Positions 1 through 8,652 of a stretch of DNA of 64,000 nucleotides are shown here, one piece after another. The translations under genes and the position numbers were made by a program. The notes below the pieces were generated by a model, which saw nothing but the letters and a program-made list of their open reading frames with translations, ran no database searches and was not told where the DNA came from. The DNA is from CAIWHR01 sp963830485 (lineage in GTDB: Bacteria > Pseudomonadota > Gammaproteobacteria > Burkholderiales > Casimicrobiaceae): NCBI GenBank assembly GCA_963830485.1, contig CAWHNE010000034.1, forward strand, positions 124,001 to 188,000, given 5' to 3'. Each line of letters starts with the position of its first letter. Within the stretch, counting starts at the first letter, position 1.

Positions 1-1
1 C

Positions 2-1069
2 TGGGGCGGCCAGGAGATCCGCACGCTGACCGAGGCGCGGGGCTTTCTCGATCGCGGCCACCGCGTCACGCTGGTCGCGCCGAACGAGGCGCCGATCGCC
101 GCCGCGGGCGAGCGGCTCGGCCTGCCCGTCGTGCGCCTCGACATCCGCGCGAAACGCCCGCGCAACTTCCTCGCGCTGCGGCGCTGGCTGGCCGCGGAGC
201 GTCCGCGGATCGACATCGTCAACACGCACAGCTCGACCGACAGCTGGCTCTCCGCGCTCGCGTGCGCGACGCTCTCCGACGCGCCGCCGATCGTGCGGAC
301 GCGCCACGTGTCGACCACGATCCGCAACCGCCCGACCACGCGCTGGCTCTACGCGCGCGCCACCGCGCACATCGTCACGACCGGCGAGGCGCTGCGGCGC
401 CAGCTCGCGCGCGACAACGGCATCCCTCTCGAGCACACGACATCCGTTCCTACCGGCATCGACCTCGCACGCTTCGTGCCCGGCGACGCCGCGGGCGCGC
501 GCGCACTCGTTGGCCTGCCGGCGCGGCCCACGCTGGGCATCGTCGCGACGCTGCGCGACTGGAAGGGCCACGACATGCTGTTCGAGGCACTCGCGCGCGA
601 CCGTGCCGCGTGGGACGGCTGGAACGTCGTCGTCGTCGGCGACGGGCCATATCGCGACCGACTGGATCGCCAGCTCGCGGCGCTCAGCCTCGCCGACCGG
701 ATCGTCTTCGCCGGGCAGCAGGACGACGTCGTGCCGTGGCTGCAGGCGATGGCGATCTTCGCGCTGCCGTCCTGGGGCGAGGAGGGCGTCCCGCAGGCGA
801 TCCTGCAGGCGATGGCGTGCGGCCTTCCGGTCGTCTCGACGACGGTCGGCGCGATCACCGAGGCCGTCGTCGACGGCGTGACCGGCCTCATCGTGCCGCC
901 GCGCGACGTTCCCGCGCTCGGCGCCGCGCTCGCACGGCTGCGCGACGACGCGACGCTGCGCGCGCGCCTGGGCGCCGCGGGCCGAACGCGCGCGCTCGCG
1001 GATTTCGGCATCGACCGGATGTTGGATCGCATGGAAGCGGTCTTTCGGGCCGTGCTGGAGCGGCACTGA
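2..1069 (+). CDS. Glycosyltransferase family 4, 5' partial
   Basis: The reading frame is open from base 2, so the true start lies upstream of the window; 355 residues are visible. The opening WGGQEIRTLTEARGF stretch is the glycine-rich N-terminal loop of GT-B retaining glycosyltransferases. The C-terminal nucleotide-sugar domain carries EEGVPQAILQAMACG, where the usual E-x7-E pair reads E-x7-Q, and GLIVPPRD follows. It should transfer a sugar from a nucleotide donor on the cytoplasmic face during LPS or exopolysaccharide assembly. The stop lies 2 bases before an asparagine-synthase-type amidotransferase start, and an O-antigen ligase-like gene follows, so a polysaccharide operon is likely. 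The exact sugar and linkage cannot be told from the sequence. Confidence 0.88.
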   Translation, partial: WGGQEIRTLTEARGFLDRGHRVTLVAPNEAPIAAAGERLGLPVVRLDIRAKRPRNFLALRRWLAAERPRIDIVNTHSSTDSWLSALACATLSDAPPIVRTRHVSTTIRNRPTTRWLYARATAHIVTTGEALRRQLARDNGIPLEHTTSVPTGIDLARFVPGDAAGARALVGLPARPTLGIVATLRDWKGHDMLFEALARDRAAWDGWNVVVVGDGPYRDRLDRQLAALSLADRIVFAGQQDDVVPWLQAMAIFALPSWGEEGVPQAILQAMACGLPVVSTTVGAITEAVVDGVTGLIVPPRDVPALGAALARLRDDATLRARLGAAGRTRALADFGIDRMLDRMEAVFRAVLERH

Positions 1070-1071
1070 CG

Positions 1072-2899
1072 ATGTGCGGGATCGCCGGCTACTTCGGCCG
1101 CCGCATCATCTCGCCCGCGAGCGTCGAGCGGATGATGACCGCGCTGCGCCAGCGTGGACCCGATGCGGAGCACATGCGCTTCTGGGACGACACGCTGCAA
1201 CCCACGACGACGGCCGCGCCCAATGCGCTCCTGCATACCCGGCTGTCGATCATCGATCCGCGGCCGCTCGCCGACCAGCCGATGGACAACGCGACGGGCG
1301 ACGTCTGGATCGCGTACAACGGCGAGGTCTACGACTGGGCCGCCGACGCCGAGACGTTGCGCGCGGCCGGCTACGCGTTCCGCACGCGCTCCGACACCGA
1401 GTTCATCCTCCACGCCTACGAGCACTGGGGCATCGACTTCGTCTCCCGGCTGCGCGGGATGTTCGCTTTCGCGATCCTCGACTTGCGGCAGCGCGCGCTC
1501 TACCTCGTGCGCGACCGGCTCGGCCTCAAGCCGATCGTCTACGCGCACCGCGACGATGGCTTCGCGTTCGCGTCGACGACGCGGGCGCTCCTGCCCTGGC
1601 TGCCGCGCGAGGCGCGCGCGTTCGCCGCCGATGGCATCGACGCCTATCTCGCGCACCGGACGATTCCTGCGCCGCGGACGATCTTCGCGTCGATCGCGCG
1701 GTTGCCGCCCGCGCACTGGCTGCGCTACGACCTCGACGACCGGCCGCGTGGAAATGCGCGAATACTGGCGGCCCGAGCCCGCCGCCGAGCCGTGGCTTGC
1801 GACGTTCGACGCGGCGATCCGGATGCGCACCGTCGCCGACCGGCCGCTGGGGCTCTTCCTGTCGTCGGGTGTCGATTCCTCCGCGATCGCCTGCCGGCTC
1901 GCGGCGATGGGCTTCAACCGGCTGCAAAGCTTCACGGCCGCCTTCCCGGGCACGACATTTGACGAGTCCGCGCTCGCGCACGCGGCCGCAGATCGTCTCG
2001 GCCTTCCCAATCTCGCCGTCACGATCCCCGACGCCATTGCGGCCGATTTCGAGCGTCTCGTCGCCGACCTCGACGAGCCCTTCGCCGATCCCTCGTGCGT
2101 GCCGACGTGGTACCTCGCGCGCGAGACCACGCGTCACGTGAAGGTCGTGCTGGGCGGGGACGGCGGCGACGAGCTCTTCGGCGGCTACAAGCGTTACGCC
2201 AAGCACCTGCGCACACGCTGGCGCCGCGGTCTCGTCCTGCGGGGTCTGCGCGCACCGGCGCGCATCGGCGGCGGCGGCTGGCAGCGCGCGGTCGAGGAGC
2301 TGCGCCTCGACTGGCGCGCGGCGTACGCGCTCCGTTTTTCGGGCTTTACGCCAGGCGAGCGCGCGTTCTTCGCTCCGGACGCGGCACCTCCCGCACACTA
2401 CTGGCGGATGCCGGCCGCCTCCGGCGCCGACCTCCCGGCGCTGCTCGAGATCGACCGCTTGAACTACCTGCCGGACTACATCCTGCGCAAGGCCGACCTC
2501 TGCACGATGGCGCACGGGCTCGAGATGCGCGCACCGTTCCTCGATCATCGTTTCGTCGGCACGGTCATGGCCCTGCCGCCCGCGATGCGTTTCACGACGC
2601 CGCCGCGGAAGCTTCTTGCGCCGGCGATGGCGGCACTCGGCGATCTCGATCCGTTCGCGCGCAAGAAGCGCGGGTTCAATCCGCCGCTCGCGGGTTGGCT
2701 CGACGGCGATCTTGCCCCGCGACTTCCGGGCCTCGGCGACCGGCTGGCGACCCGCTCGGGGGGGATGCTCCGCGCGCCGAGCATCGATGCGTTCGTCGCC
2801 GCCTGGCGCGGCGGGACGAAAGGCTTCGCCGAACAGGTCCTGCAGCTCGTATTGCTCGACGCCTCGCTCGCTCAGCTCGCGGCGCTCGCGGCGGAGTAA
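1072..2899 (+). pseudogene. asnB: Asparagine synthase (glutamine-hydrolysing) family amidotransferase, one frameshift
   Basis: The frame starts ATG TGC GGG (MCGIAGYFG), so Cys2 is the N-terminal glutaminase nucleophile after Met removal. A class II glutamine amidotransferase domain runs to about residue 220. The synthetase half carries the PP-loop LFLSSGVDSSAIACRL and continues in another frame to a stop at 2899. The frame changes near 1745-1752, between LRYDLDDRP and VEMREYWRP, consistent with one inserted base. Read through, the protein is about 608 residues, the normal family length, with both catalytic halves intact. A sequencing error is therefore as likely as a real mutation. Next to a GT4 enzyme and an O-antigen ligase it probably amidates a sugar acid of a surface glycan rather than making free asparagine (inference from context). 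Confidence 0.85.
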
Positions 2900-2988
2900 G
2901 GACGCGACCGCGTCGGTTATCATGCCGGAAGGCGAGCCGCGTCGTCGCGGTGGCGTCGATTCCGATCCTCGTTCACGCCGCGCCGACG

Positions 2989-4215
2989 ATGCCCGTTCCC
3001 GCCCCCGCCTTTGCCCGTCGCGGGTACTCGGTCGCCCTCGCGTTCGCGTGCCTGTTCGTCGCGACGCTGCCGTTCCACCACCTGCATTCCTTCCGTTCGG
3101 CGGCGCTCGGGATGGCCGCGCTCGTGACCTTCGTGTCGGGCGGCTGGCGCGAGCTTATCCTGCTGCCCCTCAAGGCCGGCTGGTGGGCGTGGATCATCGC
3201 GGCCGCCGTCTCGGTCGTTTTCGCGCAGGACGTGGTGGTTTCGCTGTCCGAATACCGCTACGAGGTCCTCTATACCTTCGGCGCTTGGGCGACGTGCTAC
3301 GCGCTCGCCCGCCGGCACGACGGCGCGCGCTGGCTCTCGCGTGCGCTGATCGCGTCGACGCTCGTCGCACTTGTGGTCGGCGTCGCGCTGTTCGCGCCGG
3401 GGCAACCGTGGTTCGATCTCGGGCAGTTCGGCGACGTCGGCACCGTGTCGACGTTCCTCGCCATGGTGCTGCCGCTGTTCCTGCTGTTCGCGTTGCGTTC
3501 GCCGCCACATTCGCTGGAACGCGTCGGCGCGCTGATCGTCGCGGCGGGCTGCATCGCCGCCGGCTCGCTGACGCTGAACCGGACGTTCTGGCTCGCAGCG
3601 GCCGCGGAGCTCACGATCTTCGCGCTGTTCTCGATGCGCCACTGGAATTCGCGCTACCGCACCGTGTCGATGCTGGCCGTCGGCGCGGTCGTCGCGGTGC
3701 TCGCGCTCGTCCAGGTGCTCGAGGTCTCGGTGTCGCGTATCGCGCTCGCCATGCCCGGCACCGACGTCTGGGAGTTCCTCTCGACCGACCCGCGCGGTGA
3801 GCTGTGGCGTTATGCGGCAGGCCGCATCGCCGAGCACCCGTGGATCGGCGCCGGGCTGGGCAAGTGGACGTCGAGCGCCTCTTTCCTCGCGCATTTTCAG
3901 GACTCGCTCCTGATGCATGCGCACAACATGTTCCTGAACCGCGCACTCGAGACCGGCCTCCCGGGCCTCGCCGCGTTCATCTACCTGCTCGCCTCGGTCG
4001 CCGTCGCGTTCCGTCGCGTCGCGCGAAGCGGCGACGCCAGCACCGCCGCGATCGGCGCCGCCGGGCTCGCGCTCGTCGCGGGCGTGATCGTCAAGAACCT
4101 GACCGACGACTTCTTCGTGCGGCAGAGCGCTCTGCTGTTCTGGGCGCTGGTCGGCGCGGGCCTCGGCGCCGCGGCCGCGCGCGAGGAAGGCGCGAAGCAC
4201 GCCCATCGGGCCTGA
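2989..4215 (+). CDS. O-antigen ligase / Wzy-like membrane polymerase
   Basis: A 408-residue polytopic membrane protein with about ten hydrophobic segments. The long periplasmic loop near residues 280-320 has GRIAEHPWIGAGLGKW and then HAHNMFLNRALETGLPG, the pattern of the Wzy_C/O-antigen ligase family (conserved HNxxL and ExGxxG). The family joins undecaprenyl-linked glycan to lipid A-core or polymerises repeat units in the periplasm. I chose ATG 2989; an in-frame GTG at 2950 would add 13 residues and is possible. It follows the amidotransferase by 89 bases, in line with a surface-polysaccharide operon. Ligase and polymerase cannot be separated by sequence alone. Confidence 0.82.
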   Translation: MPVPAPAFARRGYSVALAFACLFVATLPFHHLHSFRSAALGMAALVTFVSGGWRELILLPLKAGWWAWIIAAAVSVVFAQDVVVSLSEYRYEVLYTFGAWATCYALARRHDGARWLSRALIASTLVALVVGVALFAPGQPWFDLGQFGDVGTVSTFLAMVLPLFLLFALRSPPHSLERVGALIVAAGCIAAGSLTLNRTFWLAAAAELTIFALFSMRHWNSRYRTVSMLAVGAVVAVLALVQVLEVSVSRIALAMPGTDVWEFLSTDPRGELWRYAAGRIAEHPWIGAGLGKWTSSASFLAHFQDSLLMHAHNMFLNRALETGLPGLAAFIYLLASVAVAFRRVARSGDASTAAIGAAGLALVAGVIVKNLTDDFFVRQSALLFWALVGAGLGAAAAREEGAKHAHRA

Positions 4216-4329
4216 TCCTCCGCCCGAAAGCGTGCCCGGACCGGGCACCCGTGGCGACGCGATACAATGGCGGCGCGCGCAGGCGGAGCTGGCGCGCGGG
4301 AGACGCGCCGCCGCGGCGTCGGGCCCTCT

Positions 4330-4950
4330 ATGCGGGACATTCCACTGTTCATTCTGGCGCTCGCCGTCTCAGGCTATTGGCTCGGCGTCGGCCGGATGGT
4401 GATCCGCGTCCGACGCAAGACGCACCACGATGTCGGCCTGGTTCCGCAACAACGCCGGGAGCGGCTCATGTGGCTCGTCTGGGTGCCGCTCGTGATCGCC
4501 TGGATCGCGCTGCCCTGGATCGCGCAACAGCAGGTCGACACGCCGTGGGCGGCGCCTCAGGGGGCCGAGCCCTTTTTCGGCGCGGTCCGGTGGAGCGCCG
4601 CGATCGTCGCCCTCGGATGCCTGGTCCTGACCTGGCGCTGCTACGGCCGCATGGGCGAGCACTGGAGGATGGACGTCGCGCAGGACACGAAGACCGAGCT
4701 CATCACCGACGGGCCGTTCCAGCGGATCCGGCACCCGATCTACGCGTACCAGGCGTTGCTCATGGTGTGCTCGGCCGTGGTCCTGCCGACGCTGCCGATG
4801 CTCGCGCTCACGGCGATCCACCTCGCGCTCGTGACCGCCAAGGCGCGCAACGAAGAGCGCCATCTGCTCGCGACGCACGGCGACGCGTACGCGCACTACG
4901 TGGCGCGCACCGGGCGTTTCGTGCCGCGCTTCGGCTCGCGCGGACCTTGA
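4330..4950 (+). CDS. Isoprenylcysteine carboxyl methyltransferase (ICMT/PEMT-like) membrane protein
   Basis: A 206-residue protein with four or five membrane segments. The C-terminal half has ITDGPFQRIRHPIYAYQ, the RHPxY SAM-binding core of the ICMT/PEMT family, and then the NEERHLLATHGDAYAHY tail motif. Members methylate lipids, isoprenoid-linked or small substrates at the membrane using S-adenosylmethionine. ATG 4330 is chosen because the 21 residues upstream are Ala/Arg-rich and not membrane-like. A likely -10 hexamer (TACAAT) lies at about 4263-4268. Its stop overlaps the TTG start of the next gene, so the two are probably translated together. The substrate is unknown; its place at the head of the acyl-synthesis block makes a lipid acceptor plausible. 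Confidence 0.8.
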   Translation: MRDIPLFILALAVSGYWLGVGRMVIRVRRKTHHDVGLVPQQRRERLMWLVWVPLVIAWIALPWIAQQQVDTPWAAPQGAEPFFGAVRWSAAIVALGCLVLTWRCYGRMGEHWRMDVAQDTKTELITDGPFQRIRHPIYAYQALLMVCSAVVLPTLPMLALTAIHLALVTAKARNEERHLLATHGDAYAHYVARTGRFVPRFGSRGP

Positions 4951-5897
4951 GCCCGCTCGCCTGCGTCGTCACCGCAGCCTGCCTCGCGCTGGCGGCGTTC
5001 GCGCCGTACGCGCGAGCCGGCGACGTCGCGCCGGCAACGGCGATTGCCGCGCTCGATTGCCATCACCTCTCGCCCGGTGACATCCGCGACGTGCTGGCGC
5101 ACGCGCCCGCACCGCGGATCATTGCGATCTCGGGCACCTTCGGTGTCTCGACGATGGACCCGTTCGCGCGGTTCCTGGTCGCGATGGGGTATCCGGCCGA
5201 GCGGATCCGCAATCCCGCCGACGGCGCATGGTCGTATTCGAGCGGCACGTCGAGCGCCACGCTCGCCGGTATGCTGGCTTGGCACTACGAGCGTGACGGC
5301 ATGATGCCGCTCCTGATCGGCTACAGCGGCGGCGGGATGCTCGTACTGCGCACGCTGCACGAGCTTGCCGGTGCGTTTAGCACGCACGTCGCTGTCGTCG
5401 ACGGGACAACGGGCGAGACGATACCGCGCGACATGATCGTCGATCCGGAGACCGGCTTCGTGCGCCCCGCGCTCGGCCTCAAGGTCCCCTACGCGTGCGC
5501 GCTCGCAACCGGCAAGCTGCCACGGCTGCTGCTCGGCCAGTGGACGATGCTTCCGAAGCTCCGCAGCGTTCCGGACACCGTTGACGAGTTCTCCGGCCTC
5601 ACGCTCGAGTGGGACGCGATCGCAGGCACGTTTCCGGGTTCGGAGCCGTACGCGGCGACCGGTTCGGCGCACGTGCGCAACGTGACGCTGCCCGCCGCGT
5701 ACTTCCATACGGACCTGCCCCGGACCGAGCATCTGGCCGCGAATCCGGTTACGCGCGCGTGGATCGATGCCTATCGCCCGGAGGCGCCGGCGCCGCTGCC
5801 CGCCGACGTGGACACGTCGAACCTGCTGCACGCCGCGGACATCTGGCACAGCGTGGCGAAGCAGTGGTGCCTCGCGGCCAAGCGCGTCGCCCGCTGA
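4947..5897 (+). CDS. Exported alpha/beta-hydrolase-like protein, copy 1
   Basis: The TTG start overlaps the preceding stop (TTGA). Residues 1-26 form a signal peptide (hydrophobic core, then ARAGDV). The mature part has PAPRIIAISGTFG near residue 50 and a nucleophile elbow GYSGGG with Ser127, typical of serine esterases/lipases; total 316 residues. It is clearly related to the lipoprotein encoded at 7463-8521: both share an xVRD/IRD-xL-xx-APAPR block, a MGYPxERI block, a GxSxGG elbow, a VPDTVDEF/IPDTVDEF block and an LAANPVTRAWIDA-like block. The substrate is not known. Two such periplasmic hydrolases flanking an acyltransferase suggest trimming or transfer of an acyl product outside the cytoplasm (inference). 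Confidence 0.75.
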   Translation: MSPLACVVTAACLALAAFAPYARAGDVAPATAIAALDCHHLSPGDIRDVLAHAPAPRIIAISGTFGVSTMDPFARFLVAMGYPAERIRNPADGAWSYSSGTSSATLAGMLAWHYERDGMMPLLIGYSGGGMLVLRTLHELAGAFSTHVAVVDGTTGETIPRDMIVDPETGFVRPALGLKVPYACALATGKLPRLLLGQWTMLPKLRSVPDTVDEFSGLTLEWDAIAGTFPGSEPYAATGSAHVRNVTLPAAYFHTDLPRTEHLAANPVTRAWIDAYRPEAPAPLPADVDTSNLLHAADIWHSVAKQWCLAAKRVAR

Positions 5898-5902
5898 CGG
5901 AT

Positions 5903-6172
5903 AGGAGCCTGTCGGACTTGCTTTCACGTATGCGTTGCCGGGCCAAAAAGCGATGGATGCTAGGCGCATGGCGAAGCCGATATCGGGAATATCGGCGAGC
6001 CGAGCAACGACGTAGACACGATTTTTGGCAGCAACCCGAAGGGACGGGGCGAGTTGGGCGCATTTCTGCGTTGCCCAGCTCGCCGTGCTCCCGGCATGCC
6101 TTTGGGCTCACGCCTTGAACTGCGCCCAACTCGCCGCCGTCGCATGCGCGAAAACAAGTCCGGCAGGCTCCT
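5903..6172. mobile_element. MITE-like element 1, ~270 bp with 32-bp terminal inverted repeats
   Basis: The left end AGGAGCCTGTCGGACTTG (5903 on) is matched in inverted orientation by the right end at 6141-6172, with 28 of 32 positions identical and all four differences transitions. The interior carries GGCAGCAACCCGAAGGGAC, also found in inverted orientation inside the element at 17072-17337. No transposase is encoded. It fills the space between the exported hydrolase and the condensation-like gene, and its right end abuts the start codon of the latter. Flanks share only GAT, so a target duplication is not established. Confidence 0.65.
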
Positions 6173-6173
6173 G

Positions 6174-7466
6174 ATGCGCGGCCGGCTCAATTTGTTCCAG
6201 GCGACGATGCTGCGGTGGCGGGAGCTCCACCCGTACAACGCCGTCCACACGGTCCGCATCGACGCGCCGCTCGACGCGGCCCGTCTCGCGCGCGACATCG
6301 ATGCCACGCTTTCCGCGCGCGGGCTCGGGGGCCTCGTGCTCGACACCGTGCGCAAGCGCTACGAATACGGAGGCGGCGCGCCACGCACGGCGCTCGACGT
6401 GATCGGCGGTGGCGCCGATCCGGCGGAAGCGCTGCGCGAGGCGATCGAGCGCGGCATCAACGCGACCTTCGCGCCGACCGGACGCCTGGATCCGTTCCAG
6501 TTCTTCGCCGTCGACGCGGGCCCCCGGTTCCACCTGGGCGTCGCGTACGACCACGTCGTGGCGGGCGGCGATTCGATCGCCGATCTGCTCGCGGAGATCG
6601 TGCTCCGCTACACGGGCGCGGCGCCGCCGCCGCGCCCGCCGCCGTCGCTCTACCCGCCCACCTGCGCGCGCGTATTCGCACGCCACGCGCTCGCCGTCCT
6701 CGCCGGCTTCACCGCGGTCCCCGGCGCCATCGCGAGCGTGCGCCGCTCGCAGCGGCCACACTATCGATTCGGCGATGATCGCCGCAATGCGTTCGCGGCC
6801 GTGCGCATCGGCGCGGCCGGCGTCGCCGCGCTGAACCGCGCCACCGCCGCGTGGGGTGTCACGCGCGGCGACCTCATGCTGGCGCTGCTCATGCGCGCGG
6901 TCGCGCCGTTCGCGGGAAGCGATCGCGTGGGCCAGCAGCGGAACGAGATCGGCATCGCGACGATCGTCAATCTTCGGCGCGATTTCGGGACCACGCTCCG
7001 TGAGACGTTCGGGCAGTTCCTGAGCTCGTATCGATATGCGCACCCGGTGCCGCCTGGCATCGCACTCGAGCAACTCGCGCGCGACCTCCACGCACAGACC
7101 GCGCGAGTGCGGCGTCGAAGACTCTACCTGATCACGCTGATCGCGCTGGCCGGCGTCGGGGCGCTGTGGCGTTGGCTCTCGCCTGCGCGACGCGGCCGCG
7201 TCTACTCGAAGCACTACGCTGCCTGGGCGGGCCTGACGCCGCTCGACGTCGACGCCATCTGGCGCGACGCCGGCGCGGCGACGCCCGCCGCAGGGTACCT
7301 GCGCGCGGTGTCGACCGGCCCGGCGACGCCCCTCATACTGGCGGCGACGTCGGCCGGCAACGAACTCCTGATCGGGCTTTCGTATCGAACGGCAGCCTTC
7401 GACCCCGCCGACATCGCTAGAATAGCGGCCGCGCTCACCTTGGGCGTGACCGAGCTCGACGCATGA
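6174..7466 (+). CDS. Condensation/WES-like acyltransferase
   Basis: A 430-residue protein with the fold signature of CoA/ACP-dependent acyltransferases (NRPS condensation, PapA, wax-ester synthase superfamily). The motif normally written HHxxxDG reads DHVVAGGDS, with His127 in the catalytic position but Gly in place of the Asp and Asp133 two residues later. A second conserved patch, GIATIVNLRRDFG, resembles the structural NxR region of wax-ester synthases. ATG 6174 lies just outside the repeat element; an in-frame ATG at 6054 is inside it and unlikely. The stop overlaps the next ATG by four bases, so it is coupled to a lipoprotein hydrolase. It probably transfers an acyl group made by the FAS-like genes downstream; acceptor unknown. 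Confidence 0.6.
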   Translation: MRGRLNLFQATMLRWRELHPYNAVHTVRIDAPLDAARLARDIDATLSARGLGGLVLDTVRKRYEYGGGAPRTALDVIGGGADPAEALREAIERGINATFAPTGRLDPFQFFAVDAGPRFHLGVAYDHVVAGGDSIADLLAEIVLRYTGAAPPPRPPPSLYPPTCARVFARHALAVLAGFTAVPGAIASVRRSQRPHYRFGDDRRNAFAAVRIGAAGVAALNRATAAWGVTRGDLMLALLMRAVAPFAGSDRVGQQRNEIGIATIVNLRRDFGTTLRETFGQFLSSYRYAHPVPPGIALEQLARDLHAQTARVRRRRLYLITLIALAGVGALWRWLSPARRGRVYSKHYAAWAGLTPLDVDAIWRDAGAATPAAGYLRAVSTGPATPLILAATSAGNELLIGLSYRTAAFDPADIARIAAALTLGVTELDA

Positions 7467-8521
7467 ACTTCCTCCGCCTGCTCCCCGCCCTTCTCCTCGC
7501 TGCCGCGGTCGCCGCCTTGGGCGGCTGTGCGACGCCGCCCGCGGCCACGCGCGACGCGAAGGCGGCGGAGCCTACCAGCGTTCTGCGCTCAGTCGAAATG
7601 GACCGCGCGCTCGAGGATCGCATCCTCGCGCTCGACCCCCGGAAGATAACCGCCACCGACGTCCGCGACACGTTGTCGAAGGCGCCCGCGCCCCGGGTCT
7701 TCACGATCCGCGGCGGCATCTACCCGGTCTACCTTGCGATGGAGTCGTTGGGCGCTTTCCTCATCGGGATGGGGTATCCCGAGGAGCGGATCCTGACGCC
7801 GCACGAGCACGACTGGTCGCTCTCCCCGTACCAGAGTTCGACGACGGTCGCCGGGCTCATCGCCTGGTGCTACGAGCACGAGGGCGTGCGCCCGATCATG
7901 ATCGGCCACAGCCAGGGCGGTATCCAGGCGGTCAAGATATTGCACGACCTCGCGGGTGCTTGGTCGCCCGAGTTGCATCCTTTCAATCCCGTGACTCAGC
8001 AGTTCGAGACGGCGACGACGATCGTCGATCCGTTGACTGGCCGGGAGCGGCCGGTCCTGGGCTTCCGCCTGGGTTTGGTCGCGGCCGTCGGCACGGGCGG
8101 ATGGGCCCTCGCGCTCCCGAACCACTGGATCGTCCTCGACCGGGTTCGCACGATTCCCGACACGGTCGACGAGTTCATCGGCTACCGGATCGCCTTCGAC
8201 CTCTGGGCCCTCGACGGACCTGCGTTCGACGAGATGAAAACGTTCCATGCGAACGGAACCGCCGTCGTGCGCAACGTGTGGCTTCCGGCCGAGTATGCCC
8301 ACGTGATGGTGCCGGCGACCCGGGATCTCGCGGCAAGCCCAGCCATGCGCGCATGGATCGACGCCTTCGTTCCGGACAGCCCCTCCGCCTCGGCGCCGTT
8401 GCCCGAGGGGCCGAGCGACAACGTCATGTTCGCCGCCAATGTCTGGTACGAGCTCAAGAAGCACTGGGCAATCGAGGCGCAGCGCTTTGTCCGGGCGCGC
8501 CGTGGCCAGCCGCCGGGGTAG
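7463..8521 (+). CDS. Alpha/beta-hydrolase-like lipoprotein, copy 2
   Basis: The N-terminus is a lipoprotein signal ending in the lipobox LGGC (Cys22), so the protein should be anchored to a membrane on the periplasmic side. The elbow GHSQGG places a candidate nucleophile at Ser150. It is 352 residues long and a diverged paralogue of the exported protein at 4947-5897. The ATG overlaps the preceding stop (ATGA). Function is inferred only from fold: serine esterase, lipase or acyl transferase. Tandem placement with the condensation-like gene suggests the two act on the same acylated product. Confidence 0.75.
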   Translation: MNFLRLLPALLLAAAVAALGGCATPPAATRDAKAAEPTSVLRSVEMDRALEDRILALDPRKITATDVRDTLSKAPAPRVFTIRGGIYPVYLAMESLGAFLIGMGYPEERILTPHEHDWSLSPYQSSTTVAGLIAWCYEHEGVRPIMIGHSQGGIQAVKILHDLAGAWSPELHPFNPVTQQFETATTIVDPLTGRERPVLGFRLGLVAAVGTGGWALALPNHWIVLDRVRTIPDTVDEFIGYRIAFDLWALDGPAFDEMKTFHANGTAVVRNVWLPAEYAHVMVPATRDLAASPAMRAWIDAFVPDSPSASAPLPEGPSDNVMFAANVWYELKKHWAIEAQRFVRARRGQPPG

Positions 8522-8652
8522 CCGAGCGAGGGTGAGACACCCGGTTGGGGTAAAATTCGCCTGTCGCGGCCCCGGGCGCCACGGCCGGCGGGCGTTTCCG
8601 CGGGCTGCCTCGGATTCCCGGCGACGCCGATGACCTTCCACAAACACATCGC

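Noticed and set aside
349..2130. Long minus-strand frame opposite the glycosyltransferase and asnB genes
   Set aside because: Antisense shadow of well-recognised genes; no homology pattern and no start context.
6054..6173. An upstream ATG extending the condensation-like protein by 40 residues
   Set aside because: The extension is encoded by the repeat element, including its inverted-repeat end, and is not protein-like.
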